DNA of 64,000 nt from contig NZ_VFPU01000001.1 of NCBI RefSeq assembly GCF_006716885.1, forward strand, positions 558,001-622,000. The letters run 5' to 3'. This stretch comes from Ornithinimicrobium humiphilum. Its GTDB lineage: Bacteria > Actinomycetota > Actinomycetes > Actinomycetales > Dermatophilaceae. Made by a program: the position numbers and the translations under genes. Below are positions 29,956 to 36,405 of the stretch, one piece after another; positions within the stretch are counted from its first letter, which is position 1, and the number at the start of each line of letters is the position of its first letter. The notes under the pieces are model-generated. The model worked only from the letters and a program-made list of their open reading frames with translations. It had not been told where the DNA came from and ran no database searches.

Positions 29956-30072
29956 CGGGCCATTCTGCCCTGCGGGGCCGCCGGGGGGTGCCCGCGCGAC
30001 CGGAGGACCGGGCCGCCGCCCCGCCCGCTGGAGGCCCGCGACCGCCGGGGGAGGGCAGCCGTCCGGCGCGGG

Positions 30073-30078
30073 TAGAGT
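30073..30078 (+). promoter_or_regulatory. -10 box, leaderless glmU promoter
   Basis: TAGAGT, 6 bases before the GTG of glmU. No Shine-Dalgarno sequence lies between them. Confidence 0.55.
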
Positions 30079-30084
30079 CGACCC

Positions 30085-31599
30085 GTGACCTCCCGCCACC
30101 CCTCCGCCGTGATCGTCCTGGCCGCCGGTGAAGGCACCCGGATGAAGTCCGCGACCCCCAAGGTCCTGCACCGCATCGGGGGGAGGTCCCTGCTGGGGCA
30201 CGCGCTGCACGCCGCCCGCCAGGCCGGGCCGGAGCACCTCGCCGTCGTGGTCCGCCACGAGCGCGACCGGGTCGCCGCCCACGTCGCCGAGCTCGACCCC
30301 GCCGCGGTCGTCGCCGACCAGGACGAGGTCAAGGGCACCGGTCGCGCCTGCGAGTGCGGCCTGGCCGCGCTTCCCGCGGATCTGGCCGGCACGGTCCTGG
30401 TCACGATGGGTGACGTCCCGCTGCTCACCCCCGAGACCCTCGTCGACCTCACCGAGCGTCACGAGACCAGCGGCGCCGCGGTCACGGTCATCACCGCCGA
30501 GCTGCCGGACGCCAAGGCCTACGGTCGGGTGGTCCGCGACGAGGCCGGCGACGTCGTGGCGATCATGGAGTACAAGGACGCCCTGCAGCACCGCGAGGCC
30601 GGCAGCGAGTTCGCCCACGTCGTCGACATCCGCGAGATCAACTCCGGCATCTACGCCTTCGACGCCGAGGTGCTGCGCAGCGCGCTGGCCGAGGTCGGCA
30701 CCGACAACGCCCAGGGCGAGAAGTACCTCACCGACGTCCTGGCCATCGCCCGCCGGGAGGGGCGGCGGGTGGCCGCCCACCTCGTCGAGGACCTGTGGCA
30801 GACCGAGGGCGTCAACGACCGGGTGCAGCTGGCCGCCCTGGGGCGCGAGCTCAACCGCCGCACCGTCGAGCGGTGGATGCGCGAGGGCGTGACGGTCGTC
30901 GACCCGGCGACCACGTGGATCGACGTCGACGTCACGATCGGGCGCGACACCGAGATCCGCCCCGGCACCCAGCTGCTGGGCTCCACCGTCGTCGGGGCCG
31001 ACGCGGTCGTGGGCCCGGACACCACCCTCACCGACGTCGCGGTGGGCGACGGCGCGTCGGTGGTGCGGACGCAGGCCGAGGGGGCCCGCATCGGGGACGG
31101 GGCCACGGTGGGGCCGTTCTCCTACCTGCGGCCGGGGACCGTCCTGGGGGCCCGGGGCAAGATCGGCGGCTTCGTCGAGACCAAGAACGCCGAGATCGGG
31201 GAGGGCGCCAAGGTGCCGCACCTGACCTACTGCGGCGACGCCGTCATCGGCGACGGGGCCAACATCGGGGCGGGCACGATCTTCGCCAACTACGACGGGG
31301 TGGCCAAGCACCGCACCGTCGTCGGGCGGCACAGCTTCGTCGGCTCCGACTCGGTGCTCATCGCGCCGGTCGAGATCGCCGACGGGGCCTACGTCGCCGC
31401 CGGCTCGGCCATCGAGGGGAAGGTCGGCCCGGGTCAGATCGCGGTCGCCCGTGGCCGCCAGCGCAACGTCGACGGGTGGGTCGCCCGTCGACGCCCCGGC
31501 ACCTCCACGGCGAGGGCGGCCGAGGCCGCGCTCGCCGAGCAGGCGCCGTCCTCCTCCGGCCCCACCACCCCCGCCGAGAACCCCACCCAGGAGAGCTGA
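30085..31599 (+). CDS. glmU: Bifunctional GlcNAc-1-P uridyltransferase / GlcN-1-P acetyltransferase
   Basis: 504-residue enzyme of UDP-GlcNAc synthesis for peptidoglycan. The N-terminal pyrophosphorylase domain carries VLAAGEGTRMKSATPKVLH and VTMGDVPLLTPETL. The C-terminal left-handed beta helix (hexapeptide repeats from about residue 265) includes RPGTVLGARGKIGGFVETKN and HLTYCGDAVIGDGANIGAGT, with acetyltransferase residues in place. A low-complexity Ala/Pro/Thr tail ends the protein. The stop overlaps the prs start (TGATG), forming the conserved glmU-prs pair. Confidence 0.96.
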   Translation: MTSRHPSAVIVLAAGEGTRMKSATPKVLHRIGGRSLLGHALHAARQAGPEHLAVVVRHERDRVAAHVAELDPAAVVADQDEVKGTGRACECGLAALPADLAGTVLVTMGDVPLLTPETLVDLTERHETSGAAVTVITAELPDAKAYGRVVRDEAGDVVAIMEYKDALQHREAGSEFAHVVDIREINSGIYAFDAEVLRSALAEVGTDNAQGEKYLTDVLAIARREGRRVAAHLVEDLWQTEGVNDRVQLAALGRELNRRTVERWMREGVTVVDPATTWIDVDVTIGRDTEIRPGTQLLGSTVVGADAVVGPDTTLTDVAVGDGASVVRTQAEGARIGDGATVGPFSYLRPGTVLGARGKIGGFVETKNAEIGEGAKVPHLTYCGDAVIGDGANIGAGTIFANYDGVAKHRTVVGRHSFVGSDSVLIAPVEIADGAYVAAGSAIEGKVGPGQIAVARGRQRNVDGWVARRRPGTSTARAAEAALAEQAPSSSGPTTPAENPTQES

Positions 31600-32582
31600 T
31601 GACCGGCATCCACCGGACCACGGAGAAGAACCTCATGGTCTTCACCGGGCGCGCCCACCCCGAGCTGGCGGAGGAGGTGGCCAAGGAGCTGGGCACCTCG
31701 CTCGTCCCGACGCAGGCCTACCAGTTCGCCAACAGCGAGACCTACGTCCGCTTCGACGAGTCGGTCCGTGGCTGCGACGCCTTCGTCATCCAGAGCCACG
31801 TGGCGCCGGTCAACGAGTGGATCATGGAGCACCTGATCATGGTGGACGCGCTCAAGCGCGGCTCCGCCAAGCGGATCACCGTGGTGCTGCCGTTCTACGG
31901 CTACGCCCGCCAGGACAAGAAGCACCGTGGCCGCGAGCCCATCTCGGCCCGCCTGATCGCCGACCTCTTCAAGACGGCCGGGGCCGACCGCCTCCTCGCC
32001 GTCGACCTGCACACCGCCCAGATCCAGGGTTTCTTCGACGGGCCGGTCGACCACCTCATGGCCACCCCGATCCTGTCCCAGCACGTCAAGGACAAGTACG
32101 GCCACGAGGACCTCGTCGTCGTCTCCCCGGACGCCGGCCGCATCAAGGTCGCCGAGTGGTGGAGCAACAAGCTCGACGGCGCACCGCTGGCGTTCATCCA
32201 CAAGACGCGCGACGTCACCCGGCCGAACGCCTCGGTGGCCAACCGCGTCGTCGGTGAGGTCGAGGGCCGCATGTGCATCCTCGTCGACGACATGATCGAC
32301 TCCGGTGGCACGATCTGCCAGGCCGCCGAGGCGCTGATGAACCAGGGCGCCAAGGGCGTGGTGATCGCCGCCACCCACGCGATCTTCTCCGACCCTGCCG
32401 TCGAGCGGCTGCGCAACTCGGTCGCCCAGGAGATCGTGGTCACCAACACCCTGCCGCTCTCGGACGAGGCGAAGGCGCTGGACAAGATCACCCAGCTCTC
32501 CATCGCGCCGCTCATCAGCCGGGCGATCCACGAGGTCTTCGAGGACGGCTCCGTGACCTCCATGTTCGAGGGTCGCGCCTAA
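31599..32582 (+). CDS. prs: Ribose-phosphate pyrophosphokinase
   Basis: 327-residue PRPP synthetase that supplies purine, pyrimidine, histidine, tryptophan and, in actinobacteria, arabinan precursors. Seen: FANSETYVRFDESVRG, FYGYARQDKKHRGREPISAR, the signature LLAVDLHTAQIQGFFDGPVD, and the PRPP loop CILVDDMIDSGGTICQAAEA. It is class I in type. It overlaps the last base of the glmU stop and is followed by a GC-rich hairpin. Confidence 0.96.
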   Translation: MTGIHRTTEKNLMVFTGRAHPELAEEVAKELGTSLVPTQAYQFANSETYVRFDESVRGCDAFVIQSHVAPVNEWIMEHLIMVDALKRGSAKRITVVLPFYGYARQDKKHRGREPISARLIADLFKTAGADRLLAVDLHTAQIQGFFDGPVDHLMATPILSQHVKDKYGHEDLVVVSPDAGRIKVAEWWSNKLDGAPLAFIHKTRDVTRPNASVANRVVGEVEGRMCILVDDMIDSGGTICQAAEALMNQGAKGVVIAATHAIFSDPAVERLRNSVAQEIVVTNTLPLSDEAKALDKITQLSIAPLISRAIHEVFEDGSVTSMFEGRA

Positions 32583-32607
32583 GGGCCCGGTCCTTCCTGG
32601 CGGGCCC
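32583..32607 (+). terminator. Probable terminator after prs
   Basis: GGGCCCG and CGGGCCC form a 7-bp stem with an 11-base loop directly after the stop codon. It is moderate in strength. Confidence 0.45.
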
Positions 32608-32641
32608 CGCGGGCGATTTCACGCCGCGCGCGGGTGCCCGC

Positions 32642-32647
32642 TAGACT
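32642..32647 (+). promoter_or_regulatory. -10 box of rplY
   Basis: TAGACT, about 172 bases before the rplY ATG. The transcript therefore carries a long leader, unlike most genes in this window. Confidence 0.55.
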
Positions 32648-32656
32648 GTCGGGGTT

Positions 32657-32780
32657 GCCTCGGCGAGGGACACCGCACGACTTGCGGTGGCCGTGATTCG
32701 ACGAAGCGTGTTCGTGCCGCCCGCGATCGGGTGAGCCGTGACGCCTCCGCGATTCACCGTGCCGTGTCCCGCGTCGAGGC
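32657..32780 (+). promoter_or_regulatory. Structured 5' leader of rplY (candidate ribosomal-protein leader)
   Basis: Two 17-base arms, at 32657-32673 and 32764-32780, pair over a 90-base span with one mismatch and one G-U pair. Inside is a hairpin, CACCGCA (32671-32677) with TGCGGTG (32683-32689), that shares three bases with the outer arm and so competes with it. Such closed multibranch leaders are typical of autoregulated ribosomal-protein mRNAs. The function here is inferred. Confidence 0.5.
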
Positions 32781-32819
32781 CCGACCCAGACCGATCCCGC
32801 GAAGCAAAGGCCCTGACGC

Positions 32820-33482
32820 ATGTCCGACCAGACCCTGATCCCCGCCGAGAAGCGCACCGAGTTCGGCAAGGGTGCGGCCCGCCGCATCCGCCGCGACGCC
32901 AAGGTCCCCGCCGTCCTCTACGGGCACGGCACCGACCCCGTCCACCTGACCCTGCCGGGCCACGCCACGATGATGGCCCTCAAGGTCGCCAACGCGGTCC
33001 TGACCCTGGACATCGAGGGCGAGGAGCAGCTGGCCCTGGCCAAGGACGTGCAGCGCGACCCGATCAAGCGCACCATCGAGCACGTCGACCTGGTCATCGT
33101 CCGCAAGGGCGAGAAGGTCTCCGTCGACGTGCCGGTGCACGTCGAGGGCGAGGCCGCCCCGGAGACCTTCGTCTCGGTCGAGCACGCCGAGGTCACCATC
33201 GAGGCCGAGGCCACCCACATCCCGGAGAGCATCGTCGTCTCCGTCGAGGGTGCCGAGGCCGGCACCCAGGTCCTGGCCGGTCAGCTCGAGCTGCCCTCCG
33301 GTGTCACGCTCGTCACCGACGCCGAGGCCCTGGTCGTCAACGTCACCCAGGCCGTCTCCGCCGAGGCCCTCGAGGCCGAGCTCGCCGAGGCCGAGGCCGA
33401 GGCCGGCATCGAGCACGACGAGACCGAGGCTCCCGCCGAGGAGGCCGCCGAGGCCCCCGCCGAGGAGAGCACCGAGGAGTGA
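32820..33482 (+). CDS. rplY: Large ribosomal subunit protein bL25 (CTC type)
   Basis: 220-residue long form of L25, which binds 5S rRNA. The N-terminal L25 domain ([20 protein letters not shown], then PAVLYGHG) is followed by the TL5/CTC beta domain ([20 protein letters not shown]). The acidic tail consists of Glu/Ala repeats from about residue 185, common in actinobacteria. An AAAGG ribosome site lies about 8 bases upstream. It precedes pth, as in most actinobacteria. Confidence 0.95.
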   Translation: MSDQTLIPAEKRTEFGKGAARRIRRDAKVPAVLYGHGTDPVHLTLPGHATMMALKVANAVLTLDIEGEEQLALAKDVQRDPIKRTIEHVDLVIVRKGEKVSVDVPVHVEGEAAPETFVSVEHAEVTIEAEATHIPESIVVSVEGAEAGTQVLAGQLELPSGVTLVTDAEALVVNVTQAVSAEALEAELAEAEAEAGIEHDETEAPAEEAAEAPAEESTEE

Positions 33483-33487
33483 TCCGC

Positions 33488-33505
33488 CGGGGCTGACCAG
33501 CCCCG
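33488..33505 (+). terminator. Hairpin after rplY
   Basis: CGGGGCT and AGCCCCG form a perfect 7-bp stem with loop GACC, 5 bases after the stop. Confidence 0.55.
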
Positions 33506-33517
33506 TCGCACGCGCGC

Positions 33518-33560
33518 ACGGCCACGTCGCCGCGGGGAGACCCGCCGGAGACGTGGCCGT
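33518..33560 (+). terminator. Second hairpin between rplY and pth
   Basis: ACGGCCACGTC (33518-33528) and its perfect complement (33550-33560) enclose a smaller GC-rich hairpin. Either a strong terminator or a processing structure in the leader of pth. Confidence 0.5.
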
Positions 33561-33601
33561 CGCGCTGTCCCACGTCATACCCGTCCCGCGGAGGAGCACC
33601 C

Positions 33602-34198
33602 ATGGACGCACCCTGGCTCGTCATCGGCCTCGGCAACCCCGGGCCGCGCTACGCCGGCAACCGGCACAACGTCGGCGCGATGGTCGTCGCCGAGCTCGCC
33701 CGGCAGGCGTCGACGCCCCTCCGTGCCCACAAGAAGGCCCAGGCCTGGGCCGCCGAGGTGCGCCTCGGCACCGGTCCCGGCGGCTTCCCCGGGCCGCGGG
33801 CGGTCATCGCCCAGCCCTCGACCTACATGAACGTCTCCGGCGGCCCGGTCGCCGGCCTGGCGAAGTACTACTCCGTGCCCCTGGAGCAGATCGTCGTCGT
33901 CCACGACGAGCTCGACATCGACTTCGGGTCGGTGCGGCTCAAGCGCGGCGGTGGCGAGGGCGGCCACAACGGTCTGCGCTCGATCAGCCAGTCCCTCGGC
34001 AGCCGCGACTACCTGCGCGTGCGCCTGGGCATCGGCCGCCCGCCCGGCCGCCAGGACCCCGCCGACTACGTGCTCTCCGACTTCCCGGCCCGGGACAAGG
34101 TGGACGTCGAGCTGCTCGTCTCCGACGGCGCCGACGCGGTGCTCGACCTCGTGCACCAGGGTCTCGAGGCCGCCCAGCAGCGCTACCACTCCAGGTGA
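33602..34198 (+). CDS. pth: Peptidyl-tRNA hydrolase
   Basis: 198-residue enzyme that frees tRNA from stalled peptidyl-tRNA. Seen: the opening VIGLGNPGPRYAGNRHNVG with catalytic His22, the PSTYMNVSGGPV substrate loop, VVHDELDIDFG with the catalytic Asp, and GGGEGGHNGLRSIS. Length is normal. GGAGGAG lies about 7 bases before the ATG. It ends just before a short terminator that abuts the leader-peptide promoter of the next operon. Confidence 0.95.
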   Translation: MDAPWLVIGLGNPGPRYAGNRHNVGAMVVAELARQASTPLRAHKKAQAWAAEVRLGTGPGGFPGPRAVIAQPSTYMNVSGGPVAGLAKYYSVPLEQIVVVHDELDIDFGSVRLKRGGGEGGHNGLRSISQSLGSRDYLRVRLGIGRPPGRQDPADYVLSDFPARDKVDVELLVSDGADAVLDLVHQGLEAAQQRYHSR

Positions 34199-34202
34199 CT
34201 CC

Positions 34203-34222
34203 CGGCCCCCGCCGCGGGGCCG
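34203..34222 (+). terminator. pth terminator
   Basis: CGGCCCC and GGGGCCG form a perfect 7-bp stem. It ends 2 bases before the next -10 box. Confidence 0.55.
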
Positions 34223-34224
34223 TG

Positions 34225-34230
34225 TATGGT
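34225..34230 (+). promoter_or_regulatory. -10 box of the leader-peptide/DAHP synthase operon
   Basis: TATGGT, 7 bases before the leader ATG, so the leader peptide is probably translated from a leaderless mRNA. Confidence 0.55.
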
Positions 34231-34237
34231 GTGGGGC

Positions 34238-34297
34238 ATGCTCAGCACGCGTCGCTATTTTCTCTTCGGGTCGGCTCCGGCCGGCGCGACGATCTAG
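34238..34297 (+). CDS. Aromatic leader peptide (19 residues)
   Basis: Sequence MLSTRRYFLFGSAPAGATI. It starts next to a leaderless promoter and has a cluster of aromatic codons, Tyr7-Phe8-Leu9-Phe10, just before a perfect 13-bp hairpin whose 5' arm lies within the coding region. This is the layout of a ribosome-mediated attenuator that senses charged tRNA-Phe and tRNA-Tyr. Corynebacterium glutamicum has a comparable leader, aroR, before its DAHP synthase gene. Stalling at the aromatic codons would leave the downstream hairpins free to rearrange and raise aromatic biosynthesis. Confidence 0.75.
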   Translation: MLSTRRYFLFGSAPAGATI

Positions 34298-34376
34298 ACG
34301 CGCGCACCGGAGCCGACCCAGGGCGTGGACCGTATGGTCCGCGCCCTTCGCCATTCCTGGCGGGCGCTCCGGAGCG
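34268..34376 (+). promoter_or_regulatory. Attenuator region before the DAHP synthase gene
   Basis: Arm A (34268-34280) pairs perfectly with arm B (34307-34319), 13 bp. A second hairpin, 34320-34331 with 34336-34347, is 12 bp with one G-U pair. Then follow a small hairpin at 34349-34362 and a self-complementary segment at 34365-34376. Seven bases of arm A (GCTCCGG, 34274-34280) can instead pair with 34369-34375, which gives mutually exclusive folds. Confidence 0.65.
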
Positions 34377-34411
34377 TGGGGCGGCCGTCACCGCTCGCAA
34401 GGAGATGTCGC

Positions 34412-35506
34412 ATGACCCCCACCCCGGCCGCCGCCGCACCGGCGACCCGCACCCGCAGCACCACCGACCTGCGCGTCCTGCGCATGGAGCCGCTGCCGAC
34501 GCCGCGCGAGGTCCGTGAGGAGCTCCCGCTGTCCGAGGAGGCCGCCGACCTCGTGGCCCGCAGCCGCGCCGAGGCGCAGGACGTGCTGCGCGGCGCCGAC
34601 GACCGGCTGCTCGTCGTCGTCGGCCCGTGCTCGGTGCACGACCCGGTCGCCGCGATCGACTACGCCTCCCGGCTTGCCGAGCAGGCCCGTCGGCTCGAGG
34701 ACGACCTGCTCGTCGTCATGCGCGTCTACTTCGAGAAGCCACGCACGACGACCGGCTGGAAGGGGCTGATCAACGACCCCGACCTGGACGGCAGCTACGA
34801 CATCCCCCGCGGTCTACGGCTCGGCCGGCGGGTCCTGCTCGACGTCCTCGACGCCGGGGTGCCGGCGGGGTGCGAGTTCCTCGAGACCACGACGCCGCAG
34901 TACCTCGCCGACACGGTGACCTACGGCGCGATCGGCGCCCGGACCGTCGAGTCGCAGGTGCACCGGCAGCTGGTGTCCGGCCTGTCGATGCCGGTCGGGC
35001 TCAAGAACGGCTCCGACGGCGACGTGCAGGTGGCGGTGGACGCGTGCGTGGCGTCCGCCGCCCACCAGACCTTCCTGGGGGTCGACAGCGAGGGACGGGC
35101 CGCGCTCGTCGAGACCGCGGGCAACCCCGACGCCCACCTCGTCCTGCGGGGCGGGCGGGCCGCTCCCAACCACGACGCCGCCTCGGTCGCCGCGGCGGGC
35201 GAGCGGCTGGCCGCGGCGGGCCTCGGCCGTCGCATCGTCGTCGACGCGAGCCACGGCAACAGCCGCAAGGACCACGTCCGCCAGGCGCAGGTCGCGCGCG
35301 AGATCGGCGAGCAGGTCGCGGGCGGCTCGCGTCTCGTCGGCGGCGTGATGCTCGAGAGCTTCCTCGTCGAGGGCCGGCAGGAGCCGGCGCCGAGCGGGCT
35401 CGTCTACGGGCAGTCGGTCACCGACGCCTGCCTGGGCTGGGGCACCACCGTCGACGTGCTCGAGGACCTCGCCGGGGCTGTGCGGACGCGGCGCCGCACG
35501 CACTGA
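34412..35506 (+). CDS. 3-deoxy-7-phosphoheptulonate synthase, class I
   Basis: 364-residue DAHP synthase (AroF/G/H type), the first step of the shikimate pathway from PEP and erythrose-4-phosphate. Seen: VVVGPCSVHDP, MRVYFEKPRTTTGWKGLIND with the metal and PEP contacts, FLETTTPQYLADTVTYGAIG, LSMPVGLKNGSDG, and VVDASHGNSRKDH. Many actinobacteria rely on class II enzymes, so this is the regulated class I isozyme. AAGGAG lies 7 bases before the ATG. Its aromatic leader peptide indicates Phe/Tyr-dependent attenuation. It is inserted between pth and mfd relative to mycobacterial order. Confidence 0.93.
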   Translation: MTPTPAAAAPATRTRSTTDLRVLRMEPLPTPREVREELPLSEEAADLVARSRAEAQDVLRGADDRLLVVVGPCSVHDPVAAIDYASRLAEQARRLEDDLLVVMRVYFEKPRTTTGWKGLINDPDLDGSYDIPRGLRLGRRVLLDVLDAGVPAGCEFLETTTPQYLADTVTYGAIGARTVESQVHRQLVSGLSMPVGLKNGSDGDVQVAVDACVASAAHQTFLGVDSEGRAALVETAGNPDAHLVLRGGRAAPNHDAASVAAAGERLAAAGLGRRIVVDASHGNSRKDHVRQAQVAREIGEQVAGGSRLVGGVMLESFLVEGRQEPAPSGLVYGQSVTDACLGWGTTVDVLEDLAGAVRTRRRTH

Positions 35507-35521
35507 GCGCCCCCGACGACG

Positions 35522-35558
35522 AAGGCCGTCCCCGGTCGGGCTGACCGGGGACGGCCTT
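35522..35558. terminator. Bidirectional terminator, DAHP synthase / pspA
   Basis: A perfect 16-bp stem with loop GGGCT, between the ends of two convergent genes. Confidence 0.85.
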
Positions 35559-35577
35559 CCGTGCCGTGCGGCGGGTC

Positions 35578-36297
35578 TCAGCCCTGCTGCTCCTTCAGGG
35601 CGCGCAGGCGCGCCTCGATCTCGGAGTCGGCGCTGCTGGTCTCCAGCTCGGCGAACTGGTCCTCCAGCGTCGCGGACTGCGCCTCGGCGCGGCCCTGCAC
35701 GACGGCCTCCTGCTTGCGGATGTTCTCCTCCCAGCGGGCGAGGTCGCTGCTGGGGTCCATGACGTCGATCGAGGACATGGCGTCCTGCACCTTCGACTGC
35801 GCCTCGACGCTGCGGGCACGGGCCACGAGGGTGGCGCGGCGGGACTTGAGGTCCTCGAGCTTGGTCTTCATCGTGACCAGGCCGCTCTTGAGCTGCTCGA
35901 CGGTCTGATTCTGTGCGTGGATGGAGGGCTCCATCGCCTTGACGTCGTTCTCGTGCTGGATCTGGCGACCGAGCGCGACACGGGCGAGGTCGTCGAACTT
36001 GAACGCCCCGTCGGGGTCGCCCTTGCTGCGCAGCTCCTCGGCCTTGGCGGAGGCCGCGGCGGCCTTGCGGCCCCACTCCGCCGCCGCGTCGCGGTCGGCC
36101 TGCAGGTCCGACTCCGCCATCCGCACGTTGGCGATGGTCTGGGCGACGGCCTCCTCGGCCTCGGCGATGCTGTTGGTGTAGTCCCGGATGAGCTGGTCCA
36201 GCATCTTCTCCGGGTCCTCCGCGCGGTCCAGCAGCGCGTTGACGTTGGCACGGGCGAGCTGGCTGATCCGACCGAGGATCGTCTGCTTCTGGGTCAT
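35578..36297 (-). CDS. pspA: PspA/IM30 family protein
   Basis: 239-residue ESCRT-III-like membrane-remodelling protein. It is almost wholly alpha-helical coiled coil, with the family opening ILGRISQLARANVNALLDRA and EDPEKMLDQLIRDYTNSI. It protects envelope integrity by binding stressed inner membrane. The ATG has AAAGGA upstream. It lies about 110 bases downstream of the TPM-domain gene on the same strand, with a hairpin between them, so a two-gene envelope-stress unit is likely. No PspC- or ClgR-type regulator gene is adjacent. Confidence 0.93.
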   Translation of the reverse strand: MTQKQTILGRISQLARANVNALLDRAEDPEKMLDQLIRDYTNSIAEAEEAVAQTIANVRMAESDLQADRDAAAEWGRKAAAASAKAEELRSKGDPDGAFKFDDLARVALGRQIQHENDVKAMEPSIHAQNQTVEQLKSGLVTMKTKLEDLKSRRATLVARARSVEAQSKVQDAMSSIDVMDPSSDLARWEENIRKQEAVVQGRAEAQSATLEDQFAELETSSADSEIEARLRALKEQQG

Positions 36298-36349
36298 GCT
36301 CGGTTCGTCCTTTCTTCCGACCGCCTCCGTCGGCGGTGGTCCGTGGTGG

Positions 36350-36370
36350 CCGGGCACCCTGCGTGCCCGG
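36350..36370 (-). terminator. Hairpin between the TPM gene and pspA
   Basis: CCGGGCAC and GTGCCCGG, a perfect 8-bp stem with a 5-base loop. It may be an attenuating or processing hairpin that sets the ratio of the two products. Confidence 0.45.
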
Positions 36371-36405
36371 CGAGGAGGCCGGAGGCCCCCGGTGAGCGGC
36401 GCCGC

